From contig JADJYS010000009.1 of the NCBI GenBank assembly GCA_016719645.1, positions 112,911 through 176,910 of the forward strand: DNA of 64,000 nt. The letters are read 5' to 3'. This DNA is from a bacterium (GTDB taxonomy: Bacteria; Krumholzibacteriota; Krumholzibacteriia; LZORAL124-64-63). The notes beneath the pieces are model-generated. The model worked only from the letters and a program-made list of their open reading frames with translations. It searched no databases and had not been told where the DNA came from. Position numbers and translations under genes: made by a program. Shown in pieces: positions 41,171 to 49,694 of this stretch (the stretch's first letter is position 1; the number at the start of each line of letters is the position of its first letter).

Positions 41171-44100
41171 CTACTTCAAGAGGAGCATGCTCTTGGAGAA
41201 GGTCGTCTCGTCGGACCGCAGCCGGTACAGATAGGTGCCGCTAGGCGCCTGCTGCCCGCCGTCCGTCCGTCCGTCCCAGGTGATCGCGTGGTGGCGCGCC
41301 GGCAGGTTGCCCTGCACCAGACGCCGCACCAGCAGGCCGCGCAGGTCGTAGATCTCCAGGGAGACCGCCGACGGGCGCGACAGGTCGAAGCTGATCACCG
41401 TGGCCGGGTTGAAGGGGTTCGGCGCGTTCTGGAAGAGCTGGGTGACGCGCGGCACGGCGTTGGCGTCGTGCTGGTCGTCGCCCGGATCCTCGACGCCCAC
41501 CGAGCTGGTGACCGTCAGGGTCACCGGCACCACGATCTGGGCATGATCCGGATCGTTGGTGGAGATCACCACGTTGCCGGTGTAGACGCCGTCGACGAGG
41601 TTGGTCGCGTCGAACGTGACCGTGATCTCACCGCCGGCGGTGTTGCCGGGCAGGACGCCGCTCTCGGGGGCGATCGTCAGCCAGGGGGCCGGCGGCGGCA
41701 CGAAGCTGTACTTGACCGCCATGCTGTTGTGGACGTAGGCCGCGTTGAACACGGTCTGCAGTCCGTCGGTGCCCGTGGCGTTCTCGATGCCGATGGTCGC
41801 CGCGGTCAGCGTGCCGGTCATCGTCTTGTACTGGTAGACGATGGTGTCGTCGGCGTTCAGGATGGCCTGGAAGGTCTCGGGCTCCGTGGTGCCGTAGCGC
41901 ACGACCGCGTCCCACTCCACGATGAACCGCTGGTTGGCGACGTCGGCGTAGTAGTACACCGTGCCGGCGGACAGCGGGTTCAGGTCGTCCCAGAACGGGG
42001 CGATCATGTTGTTGGGCTCGGCCGTGTTCGGGATGGCGGCGTTGGTGTACGTCGTCACCGACGAGGAGAACGACAGCCAGCCGTTCGAGCAGGCCCGGAC
42101 GGCCGAGTAGTCGGTCCCGTAGAAGTTGAAGTTGAAGCCCAGGTTCAGCGGCGAGGACGTGATGTCGTCGCCGTCGGTCAGGGCCGTGCCGACGCCGTTG
42201 ATCTCGACCCAGTTGTAGACCGGGCCGCCGAAGGCGTCGCTGTCGATCCAGGTGTAGCCGAAGCCGTCGGGGCCGCCGGAGCCCAGCAGCGGCGACGAAC
42301 CCTCGCGGGTGTCGACGGCGCCCTTGGGCAGGTCGATGGCCTCGGGCTGGTCGGCCAGGTCGGTGCCGGCCAGGTCCATGGTCGCCACGGCGTTCCAGGT
42401 CAGCTCGCCGTCGCCGTTGTTGTCCAGGGTGATGACCTGCTGGGCGATCCCCAGCGGGTTCAGGACCTGGGTCAGGCTGGCCGGCGACCAGGCCACCGAC
42501 GGGTAGGCCGGGGGCGTGATCGTCGGGAAGACGATGAAGTCGACGAAGGCGCAGTCGGCGCCGGTGCTGACCGAGCTGTCCTTGTCGTACGTCCAGGTGA
42601 ACGTGTGCGAGCCGGAACCGACCGCGTAGGACCCGAGCGTCCAGGGCACGGTGCCGGACCACGAGCCCTGCTCGGCGCCGTCGATGGCGAAGTGCAGGTA
42701 GTCGTAGCTGGCCTCGGATTCCACCCGGTAGTAGAACTCGATGTTCCCCGCCGCGAGCACGTCCAGCGTGACCTCGAGCACCGACGACTCGGAGTCGTTG
42801 ATGTCGCCGCTGCGCACGCTGTGGGTGCCCTCGTAGGCGTCGGTCGTGGTGACGAACCAGTCGGCGTCGCCCGAGGTCTCCCACGGGAACACCGCGAGGC
42901 CGCCGCTCTCGAAGTTCTCGAAGATCAGGGCGGGCAGCACGAAGTCCTGCTGCACGTCCGCCGCCAGGGCGATCGCGACCTGCTGGCTGCCCATGCCGTA
43001 GGCCTGGGCCAGCACGTTGTAGGTCGTCCCGACGGGCAGGGTCAGCGTGTAGTAGCCGGTGCCGTCGGTCGTGGCCGGGGTCACCGGGGTGCCCAGCGCG
43101 CGGACCGTGGCGCCGGCGACCGGCGCCGCCGAGTCGTCGTACACGTAGCCGTAGATCATGGCCGAGGGGGCCGGCACGAGGGCCATGTCGGCCGTGGTCG
43201 TGACGTCCTCGACGACCGTCACCGGCTGCGAGCCGGGCAGGTAGCCGAAGGCCGAGTAGTCGAACGTGTAGCTGCCCTGCTCCATCATCATGGAGTAGAA
43301 GCCCAGGGCGTTGGTGTTGGCCGCGCGCGGGGTGCCGACGACCTCGACCAGCGCGCCGGCGACGGGATCGCCGGTGACGCTGTTGGTCACGACGCCCTCG
43401 GCCGTGCCGTAGCCCTGCATGACCGCGAGCACCGCTTCGTACGCGTCGACGAAGCCGTGGCCGTAGGTGTTGTCCTCGCCCACGGTGCCCAGGTCGTTGG
43501 CGGTGTCCATCAGGATCTGCTTGATCGTGATGACGTCCAGGCCGGGGTTGGCCGCGCGCATCAGGGCGACGACGCCGGCGATGTGCGGGCCGGCCATGGA
43601 GGTGCCGCCCAGGTACTGGTAGCCGCCGCCGGGCTCGGCGCTGTAGACGTTGTCGCCGGGGGCGCAGATCTCGGGCTTCATGGCGTAGGTGCCGCCGCAG
43701 CCCGACGGTCCGCGGCTCGAGAAGCTGCTGATCGTGTAGGGCGGCGTGTCGATCGTCGAACCGACGCTGAAGCAGTTGTAGGGGCTCGCGGCGCGGTCGC
43801 CGGGGCTGCGCAGCGTGGTGGAGCCGGGGCCCTCGTTGCCGGCCGACCAGGTCAGCACGACGCCCGCGGCCTCGCAGTTGTCGATCGCGGCCCACCAGCG
43901 GCTGTCGCAGTCGACGTAGCCGGTGAAGTTCTCGTTGACGCCCCAGCTGTTCTGCACGACGTCGGGGACGTCGCCCAGGGTCAGGGGGTTGCCGTCGGGA
44001 TCGGCCATGAACTCCAGCGAGGCGATGACGCCGTTGTCGAACGCCGAGCCGGTGCTGGAGTTGATGATGTTCGTGGCGATCCACTGCGCGCCGGGGGCCA

Positions 44101-44860
44101 CGCCGATGGAGTCGTCGGCGGCCAGACCGGTGATGGTGCCCATGACGTGGGTGCCGTGGTAGTGGCGGTCGACGGGGAAGGAGGGGTCGCCCAGGTTGGC
44201 GGCGTCCAGCCAGCACTCGGCGGCCGGCGCGAAGTTGCCGCGCCAGCGGGCCGACAGGGCGGGATGGGTCCCGTCCACGCCGGTGTCCAGCACGCCGACG
44301 ACGGCGCCGGTGCCGTTGATGCCCAGCTCGGTCCACACGCGGCGGGCGCCGACGGCGACCACGCCCGGGCAGATGCCGATGCCGTTGGTGTCCTTGTCGA
44401 AGCCCTTGGACTCGGGTCCGCTGGCGGGTTCGATCAGCTCGATCTCGAGGTTGGGCTCGACGATCTCGACGTCGTCGCGCAGCGCGAGGGCGCGGGCGCC
44501 GTCGACCGTGGTGCGCACGACGACCGAGTTGACCAGCCAGTGGGACGTGTAGCCCTTGACGTCGCCGACGGCCTTGGCCGCGGCCAGGTCGGCCAGCAGG
44601 CGGCCCTGGGAGCGCTTGGAGGCGTCCTGGAGGGTGCCCACGATGATGGCGTGGCGGTCCTCCATCGACGATTTCGCGTTGTGCAGCTGCCAATCGAGGG
44701 CAGCCACGTCGACCTGGTCCTGCAGGACGACCAGGACGGTGATCTCATCGCTCCCCTGCATGCCGCCGACGTACTTCTCGAAACCGCGGGAGACGTTCCC
44801 CGCGGCCGATACGCCGGCCAGCATGACGAGAGCCAGGGCTAGGACGAGAACTTTTCTCAT
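41171..44860 (-). CDS. Secreted subtilisin-like (S8) serine protease with FlgD-like C-terminal domain
   Basis: A 1229-residue protein: signal peptide MRKVLVLALALVMLAGVSAAG, an inhibitor-like propeptide (about 22-145) and an S8 catalytic domain. The triad is Asp192 (VLDTGVDGTHP), His235 (HYHGTHVMGT) and Ser421 (LGGTSMAGPH), with the oxyanion Asn in VVQNSWGVNE or LTWSAGNEGPG. Carboxypeptidase-regulatory-like domains (VEGVVTNSVTGDPVAGALVEV, IYGYVYDDSAAPVAGATVRAL), a beta-jelly-roll and further Ig-like domains follow, ending in APNPFNPATVISF and the FlgD-like tail. The role is extracellular protein breakdown. The stop codon TAG abuts the right end of the insertion sequence. Confidence 0.92.
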   Translation of the reverse strand: MRKVLVLALALVMLAGVSAAGNVSRGFEKYVGGMQGSDEITVLVVLQDQVDVAALDWQLHNAKSSMEDRHAIIVGTLQDASKRSQGRLLADLAAAKAVGDVKGYTSHWLVNSVVVRTTVDGARALALRDDVEIVEPNLEIELIEPASGPESKGFDKDTNGIGICPGVVAVGARRVWTELGINGTGAVVGVLDTGVDGTHPALSARWRGNFAPAAECWLDAANLGDPSFPVDRHYHGTHVMGTITGLAADDSIGVAPGAQWIATNIINSSTGSAFDNGVIASLEFMADPDGNPLTLGDVPDVVQNSWGVNENFTGYVDCDSRWWAAIDNCEAAGVVLTWSAGNEGPGSTTLRSPGDRAASPYNCFSVGSTIDTPPYTISSFSSRGPSGCGGTYAMKPEICAPGDNVYSAEPGGGYQYLGGTSMAGPHIAGVVALMRAANPGLDVITIKQILMDTANDLGTVGEDNTYGHGFVDAYEAVLAVMQGYGTAEGVVTNSVTGDPVAGALVEVVGTPRAANTNALGFYSMMMEQGSYTFDYSAFGYLPGSQPVTVVEDVTTTADMALVPAPSAMIYGYVYDDSAAPVAGATVRALGTPVTPATTDGTGYYTLTLPVGTTYNVLAQAYGMGSQQVAIALAADVQQDFVLPALIFENFESGGLAVFPWETSGDADWFVTTTDAYEGTHSVRSGDINDSESSVLEVTLDVLAAGNIEFYYRVESEASYDYLHFAIDGAEQGSWSGTVPWTLGSYAVGSGSHTFTWTYDKDSSVSTGADCAFVDFIVFPTITPPAYPSVAWSPASLTQVLNPLGIAQQVITLDNNGDGELTWNAVATMDLAGTDLADQPEAIDLPKGAVDTREGSSPLLGSGGPDGFGYTWIDSDAFGGPVYNWVEINGVGTALTDGDDITSSPLNLGFNFNFYGTDYSAVRACSNGWLSFSSSVTTYTNAAIPNTAEPNNMIAPFWDDLNPLSAGTVYYYADVANQRFIVEWDAVVRYGTTEPETFQAILNADDTIVYQYKTMTGTLTAATIGIENATGTDGLQTVFNAAYVHNSMAVKYSFVPPPAPWLTIAPESGVLPGNTAGGEITVTFDATNLVDGVYTGNVVISTNDPDHAQIVVPVTLTVTSSVGVEDPGDDQHDANAVPRVTQLFQNAPNPFNPATVISFDLSRPSAVSLEIYDLRGLLVRRLVQGNLPARHHAITWDGRTDGGQQAPSGTYLYRLRSDETTFSKSMLLLK

Positions 44861-44960
44861 GTTCGACCCCTTCTCTGGCGTAGCCAGGACTCGTGATAGA
44901 ACAGAACAGAGCGCCCCGCCTCAACGCGGTGCAACACGCCTCAACCTTAGCGGGGAGAAC

Positions 44961-44990
44961 ATTCTATCACAGATCCGTTCGATTAAACAA
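44961..44990 (-). promoter_or_regulatory. Candidate sigma-70 promoter of the subtilase gene
   Basis: On the minus strand TTGTTT (44990-44985) and TAGAAT (44966-44961) are separated by 18 bases. The -10 box matches the consensus at five of six positions and the -35 at three. It would give a leader of about 90 bases before the ATG at 44860. Confidence 0.35.
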
Positions 44991-45074
44991 TCCCCTACTT
45001 GCCGATCCTGAAATCATATCAAACTAGTCGTCAATGCACGCAACTGCTTCAGGGACATTCAATTGGACGAAAAC

Positions 45075-45102
45075 GGCCGATCGAGCCGGAGCCCGATCGG
45101 CC
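45075..45102 (-). terminator. Rho-independent-type terminator downstream of the RND efflux operon
   Basis: GGCCGATCG at 45075-45083 pairs perfectly with CGATCGGCC at 45094-45102. Read on the minus strand it is followed by GTTTTCG. It lies about 200 bases beyond the pump stop codon at 45299 and in the same direction. Confidence 0.65.
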
Positions 45103-45247
45103 TAGCGACAAGTCGGCGGGGGTTGGAGGGAGAAACCGACTTGCCCCGTACCGGGAATGGTACATCTCGTCGCGTGCGATTTCAATCTTTAACCTATGGT
45201 AAATCTATCATCGATTGATCCAGTTTCGGCCCCGACTTGCGGTGAGC

Positions 45248-45298
45248 CCCTGCCCGTGCTCCCGGCGGCACGGGCAGGGACAATCTTCGGGCCACGGC
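45248..45298. repeat. Solo dispersed repeat with 12-bp hairpin next to the pump stop codon
   Basis: CCCTGCCCGTGC (45248-45259) pairs with GCACGGGCAGGG (45268-45279), and the second arm runs into the core AGGGACAATCTTC (45276-45288), the same 13-base core as at the right end of the insertion sequence. The TAG of the minus-strand pump gene begins one base beyond. The arrangement stop codon, about 10-12 bases, GAAGATTGTCCCT, hairpin is the same as at the subtilase stop. Confidence 0.55.
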
Positions 45299-48200
45299 CT
45301 ACTTCTTGTACATGTAGTAGGCGAGGGGGATGACCACGACCGTCAGCAGCGTGGAGACCATCGCCCCGAACACCAGCGACAGCGCCAGCCCCTGGAAGAT
45401 CGGGTCGAACACCATGACCGACGAGGCCGTGATCACGGCGCCCGCCGTCAGGGCGATCGGCAGGAACCGCACGGCCCCGGACTCGATGACCGCCTCCTCG
45501 AGGGTCAGCCCCTGCTTCAGGCGCGACTCGATGAAATCGATGAGCAGCACGCTGTTGCGGACCATGATGCCCGCCAGGGCGATGAATCCGATCATCGAGG
45601 TGGCCGTGAAGAAGGCGCCGAAGATCAGGTGCCCGGGGATGATGCCCACCAGCGTCAGCGGGATCGGGATCATCATCAGGATCGGCACCACGAAGTTCTG
45701 GAACCAGCCCACGATCAGCAGGTAGATCAGCAGCAGCACGATCGCGAAGGCCAGGCCCAGGTCGCGGAACACCTCGTAGGTGATGTGCCACTCCCCGTCC
45801 CACTTCAGGCTGGGCTGCTCGCTGTCGCCGGGCTGCGCCTTGAAGTGCTGCTTCAGCTCCGCGCCGTCGGGCAGGGGGATCTGCGCGATGCGCTCCTTCA
45901 TGTCGAGGATCGCGTAGATGGGCGACTCCAGCTCGCCGGCCACGTCGGCGGTCACGTAGACCACCGGCTTGAGGTTGCGGCGGTGCAGGCTCGGGGGCAG
46001 CGTCGAGGTCTCGACCCGCACCACGTCCGACAGCGGGATCAGCGCCCCGGCGCTCGAGTAGACGTAGAGGTCGGACAGCGCGGCCAGGCTCGCGCGGTCG
46101 GCCTGCGGCAGGCGCAGGGCGATGGGGACGGCCTCGACGGCCTCCGGGATGTGGGCCAGGCCGGCGTCGAAGCCGCCCAGGGCCACCGCCAGCGTCTGGG
46201 CCACCTGGTCGGTGCCGACGCCGCGCACCGCGGCCCGCTCCTTGTCCACGACGAAGCGGTAGCGGGTCTGGTCGGCCTCGACGAACCAGTCGATGTCCAC
46301 CACGCCGGGGGTGGTCTCGAAGACCTCCTTGACCTGGCGGGCGACCTCGACGCGGCTGGCCAGGTCGGGCCCGTAGACCTCGGCGACGAGCGTCGAGAGC
46401 ACGGGCGGCCCGGGCGGCACCTCGGCGATCTTGACCGCGGCGCCGTGGCGCTTCGCGATCTCCTGGATCGGGCCGCGCACGCGCTTGGCGATGTCGTGGC
46501 TCTGCGCCTTGCGCTCGCCCTTGGGCAGCAGGTTCACCTGCAGGTCGGCCACCGTCGGGCCCTGCCGCAGGAAGTAGTGCCGCACCAGGCCGTTGAAGTT
46601 CACGGGCGCGGGGACGCCGGCGTAGAGCTGGTAGTCGGCCACCTCGGGCACGCCCGAGAGGTAGTCGCCGATCTCGCGCGCCACCTCGGTGGTGCGCTCG
46701 AGGGTCGTGCCCTCGGGCATGTCCACGATGACCTGGAACTCGCTCTTGTTGTCGAAGGGCAGCATCTTCACCTGGACGGTGCGCGTCACGAAGAGCAGCG
46801 ACACCGCCACGGTCAGCAGGGCGACCGAGCCCAGCACCAGGATCCGCTTGCGCCCGTCGGCGATCAGCGGGGCCATGACGCGGCTGTAGAGCTTGAAGAT
46901 GCGCGTGTCGTGCAGGTGGTAGCCCGTCTTCTCGGCCGCGAACTCGGGGTCGTCGGCGAAGCCGCCGGTCGCGTCCAGGGCGTCCTGGTCCTTGTGGCCG
47001 AGCAGGCGGACGGCCAGCCAGGGCGCGACCACCAGCGCGATGAACAGCGAGAAGAGCATCGCCAGCGAGGCGCCCACCGGCATCGGGCGCATGTAGGGGC
47101 CCATCAGGCCGCGCACGAAGGCCATCGGCAGCACCGAGGCGATGACGGTGAAGGTGGCCAGGATGGTCGGGTTGCCGACCTCGTCGATGGCCTGCAGGGC
47201 CGCCAGCAGGCTGCGCCGGCCGGCCATCTTGAAGTGCCGGTGGATGTTCTCGACGATGATGATGGCGTCGTCGACGACCAGGCCGGTCACCAGGATCAGC
47301 GCGAAGAGCGTCACCCGGTTGAGCGTGTAGTCGAGGATGTAGTAGGTGAACAGCGTCAGGCCGAAGGTCGTCGGGATGGTCAGGAAGATGATCAGCGCCC
47401 CGCGCCAGCCCATCGCCGGCAGCACCACGATCACCGCCAGCAGGATCGCCAGCAGCAGGCTGTTGATCAGCTCCTTGGCCTTGTGCTGCGCCGTCTCGCC
47501 GTAGTCGCGCGTCACGGTGAGGTTGACGTCGCCGGGGATCAGGCGGCCGCGCAGGCCCTCCACCTTCTCCAGCACGTGGGCCGCGACGCGGGTGGCGTCG
47601 CTGCCCTTGCGCTTGGAGATCGAGACGGTCACCGCCGGGTACTCCTCGCCCGCGGCGAAGCCGGCCCCGCCGGCCGCCAGCGTCGCGGCGCCGTGGCCGC
47701 CGTGCCCGCCCGCCGACGCGAACCCCGGCCCCAGGCCGTGGAAGGCGTAGCTGTCCACGTCGGCCGGCCCGTCGGCGACCGTCGCCACGTCGCCCAGGCG
47801 CACCGGGCGCTCGCCGAACACGCCGACCACCAGGTCGGCCACGTCCTGCGCCGAGGTCAGGAAGGAGCCCGCCTCGACCGTGAACTGGCGGTCCAGGGCC
47901 GCGAAGGAGCCCGCCGGCAGGCTCCGGTTGGCCGACTGCAGGGCCGGCACCACCGACAGCGGGGTGACGTTGAAGGCGGCCATGCGCTGCGGGTCCAGGT
48001 CGACGCGGATGGCGCGCTTGCGGCCGCCCACCACGTCCACGACCGAGACGTTCTCGAGGTCCTGGACCTCGTTCTTCAGCTCGCCGGCGATCTGCCGCAG
48101 CTGGAAGTGGTCGTAGTCCCGGCTCCAGAGCGTGAGCGACATGATGGGCACGTCGTCGATGGAGCGGACCTTCACCAGCGGCGGCAGGGTGCCCGCCGGC

Positions 48201-48586
48201 ATCTGGTCGAGGTTGCCGGCCAGCTTGTTGTAGACGCGCACCATGGCCTTTTCCATGTCGTGGCCGACCAGGAAGCGCGCCGTGACCAGGGCGAAGTTCG
48301 GGTAGCTGCTGGTGTAGACGTACTCGACGCCCTCGACCTCCCAGATCCGCTGCTCGAGGGGGCGGGCGAGGCGGCTCTCCACCTCGGCCGGGTCGGCGCC
48401 CGGCAGCATGACCATGATGTCGATCATCGGCACCACGATCTGGGGCTCCTCCTCGCGCGGCGTCAGCGACAGCGAGAACACGCCCAGCAGCAGCATGGCG
48501 AGGATGAGCAGCGGCGTCAGCTTCGAGTTGATGAAGGCCTGCGCCAGCCTGGTGGCGGGGCCGTACTGTCCGGGCTGGTGGGTCAT
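45299..48586 (-). CDS. RND efflux pump, inner-membrane permease
   Basis: A 1095-residue RND transporter with 12 predicted helices and two large periplasmic loops. The N-terminal TPREEEPQIVVPMIDIMV and the helix-4 block GLVVDDAIIIVENIHRHF (with the proton-relay Asp pair) are typical of the AcrB/CusA-like superfamily. The substrate class is not clear from sequence. A Gly/His-rich segment (GGHGGHGAATLAAGGAGF, around residues 290-310) is an unusual insertion in the first periplasmic region. It is last in the operon DUF2892-tolC-adaptor-pump, its ATG overlapping the adaptor stop. An ArsR-type regulator nearby suggests metal or sulfur-stress control. Confidence 0.9.
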   Translation of the reverse strand: MTHQPGQYGPATRLAQAFINSKLTPLLILAMLLLGVFSLSLTPREEEPQIVVPMIDIMVMLPGADPAEVESRLARPLEQRIWEVEGVEYVYTSSYPNFALVTARFLVGHDMEKAMVRVYNKLAGNLDQMPAGTLPPLVKVRSIDDVPIMSLTLWSRDYDHFQLRQIAGELKNEVQDLENVSVVDVVGGRKRAIRVDLDPQRMAAFNVTPLSVVPALQSANRSLPAGSFAALDRQFTVEAGSFLTSAQDVADLVVGVFGERPVRLGDVATVADGPADVDSYAFHGLGPGFASAGGHGGHGAATLAAGGAGFAAGEEYPAVTVSISKRKGSDATRVAAHVLEKVEGLRGRLIPGDVNLTVTRDYGETAQHKAKELINSLLLAILLAVIVVLPAMGWRGALIIFLTIPTTFGLTLFTYYILDYTLNRVTLFALILVTGLVVDDAIIIVENIHRHFKMAGRRSLLAALQAIDEVGNPTILATFTVIASVLPMAFVRGLMGPYMRPMPVGASLAMLFSLFIALVVAPWLAVRLLGHKDQDALDATGGFADDPEFAAEKTGYHLHDTRIFKLYSRVMAPLIADGRKRILVLGSVALLTVAVSLLFVTRTVQVKMLPFDNKSEFQVIVDMPEGTTLERTTEVAREIGDYLSGVPEVADYQLYAGVPAPVNFNGLVRHYFLRQGPTVADLQVNLLPKGERKAQSHDIAKRVRGPIQEIAKRHGAAVKIAEVPPGPPVLSTLVAEVYGPDLASRVEVARQVKEVFETTPGVVDIDWFVEADQTRYRFVVDKERAAVRGVGTDQVAQTLAVALGGFDAGLAHIPEAVEAVPIALRLPQADRASLAALSDLYVYSSAGALIPLSDVVRVETSTLPPSLHRRNLKPVVYVTADVAGELESPIYAILDMKERIAQIPLPDGAELKQHFKAQPGDSEQPSLKWDGEWHITYEVFRDLGLAFAIVLLLIYLLIVGWFQNFVVPILMMIPIPLTLVGIIPGHLIFGAFFTATSMIGFIALAGIMVRNSVLLIDFIESRLKQGLTLEEAVIESGAVRFLPIALTAGAVITASSVMVFDPIFQGLALSLVFGAMVSTLLTVVVIPLAYYMYKK

Positions 48587-49671
48587 GACCGCGTCACCAC
48601 CCGGTCGCCCTCGTGCAGGGGCGTCGCGCTGCCGGTGACGACCGTCTCGCCGCCCGTCAGGCCGGACAGGACCTCCACCAGGCCGTCCCGCTCGTCGCCC
48701 AGGCGGATCCAGCGCAGCCGCGCGGTCCCGTCGTCGCCGACGAGGAACACGCCGGTCAGCTGGCCGCGCGCGACGATCGCGGAGCGGGGCACCAGCACGC
48801 CGCGGCGCTCGCCCGTGGTCAGGTCGACGCGGGCGAACATGCCGGGGCGCAGGCGGGGGTCGGGGTTCTCGAGGTACAGCTCGACGTCGTAGGTGCGCGA
48901 CCCCGGGTTCGCCGACGGGATCACGCGGGCGATCGGGGCGGCGAACACGGCGCCGTCGAGCGAGGTCACGGCGATGCGCGCGGTGTCGCCGGCCGCGACC
49001 CGCGAGACGTCCCGCTCGCCCACCGCGGCGACCACCTTGAGGCGGTCGAGCTGGTCCACGTACATCAGCGGCTGGCCGGGCGAGGCCATGTCGCCGACCT
49101 CGACCATGCGGCGCGTCACCACGCCGGCGGCGGGCGCGACGATGTTCAGGTAGCCGAGGTGCACGCCGGCCTCGGACCGGGCGGCCTGGGCCTGGGCCAG
49201 GCCGGCGCGGGCCCGCTCCAGCCCGGTGGTCACGTCGTCGAGCTGCTGCTTCGAGACGGCCTTGCGCTCGTAGAGGTTGGCGAAGCGCGCGGCCGTCGCC
49301 TCGGCGTTGGCGACCACGGCCTCGGCCTCGCGGACGCCGGCCTCGGCCTGCTCGCGCCGGGCGCGCAGGTCCTTGTCGTCGATGCTCAGCAGCGCCTGCC
49401 CGGCGCGCACCGCGTCGCCCTCGCGCACGTGGATGCGGCTCACCCAGCCCATCATGCGGGTGCTGACGTGGGCGCGGACCGCCGGCTCGACGCTGGCGAC
49501 GGCGCCGACGGTCACCGGCAGCGTCGCCAGGGCGGCGGGCGCGGTCTCGCAGGCGACTTCCGTCGCGGCGGCGTGCGCCGCGGGCTTCTCCTGGCCGCAG
49601 CCGACCAGGCCGGTGAACGGAAGGCCGGCGATCAGCAGGCCGGTCGCGGCCAGCAGCAGGGCGTTCTTCAT
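48583..49671 (-). CDS. RND efflux periplasmic adaptor (membrane fusion) lipoprotein
   Basis: A 362-residue protein with a lipoprotein signal (lipobox FTGLVGC, lipid-Cys near residue 25). The standard adaptor layout is visible: lipoyl/barrel-sandwich halves (RIHVREGDAVRAGQALLSID ... YLNIVAPAAGVVTRRMVEVGDMASPG) around a coiled-coil hairpin (about 90-150), then the beta-barrel and membrane-proximal domains. It bridges the pump and the TolC channel. The start at 49671 has GGAGGA upstream; an ATG at 49698, overlapping the tolC stop, is also possible and would add nine residues. Confidence 0.88.
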   Translation of the reverse strand: MKNALLLAATGLLIAGLPFTGLVGCGQEKPAAHAAATEVACETAPAALATLPVTVGAVASVEPAVRAHVSTRMMGWVSRIHVREGDAVRAGQALLSIDDKDLRARREQAEAGVREAEAVVANAEATAARFANLYERKAVSKQQLDDVTTGLERARAGLAQAQAARSEAGVHLGYLNIVAPAAGVVTRRMVEVGDMASPGQPLMYVDQLDRLKVVAAVGERDVSRVAAGDTARIAVTSLDGAVFAAPIARVIPSANPGSRTYDVELYLENPDPRLRPGMFARVDLTTGERRGVLVPRSAIVARGQLTGVFLVGDDGTARLRWIRLGDERDGLVEVLSGLTGGETVVTGSATPLHEGDRVVTRS

Positions 49672-49694
49672 GGCGTGATTCCTCCGCAGGTTGT

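Larger units (their letters stand above)
39960..41171 (+). mobile_element. Insertion sequence with imperfect terminal inverted repeats and subterminal hairpins
   Basis: The left end reads GGTTCTGATTCTGAA-ATTGTCCCTGG. The right end, reverse-complemented, reads GGTTCTGAT-CGGAAGATTGTCCCTAG. They match at about 21 of 26 positions with one gap each, around a single transposase gene. Each terminus is followed inward by a strong hairpin: GTCCCTGGCGCGG/CCGCGCCGGGGAC at 39978-40009 and a 14-bp stem at 41115-41146. The flanks (ACCGGTTG on the left, CTACTTCA on the right) show no target duplication, so the copy may be old or may have rearranged. The right end abuts the stop codon of the subtilase gene, the left lies seven bases from the stop of the thioredoxin gene. 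The family is unassigned; the transposase fold suggests the IS1/IS1595 neighbourhood. Confidence 0.75.
44861..45298. other. 438-base intergenic region: subtilase promoter, efflux-operon terminator and repeat unit
   Basis: From left to right: the candidate subtilase promoter (44961-44990), an AT-rich stretch with no gene, a degenerate repeat-like AGGGACATTC at 45051-45060, a terminator-type hairpin at 45075-45102, an AT-rich stretch at 45160-45225, and the repeat unit with hairpin at 45248-45298 against the stop of the RND pump gene. Short frames here have no ribosome binding site and look non-coding. Confidence 0.5.

Noticed and set aside
39952..41180. Target-site duplication of 8-9 bases at the insertion sequence
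   Set aside because: Flanks ACCGGTTG and CTACTTCA do not match in any reasonable register.
45051..45060. AGGGACATTC as a further repeat core
   Set aside because: Only part of the core matches and no adjacent matching arm is present; may be chance.
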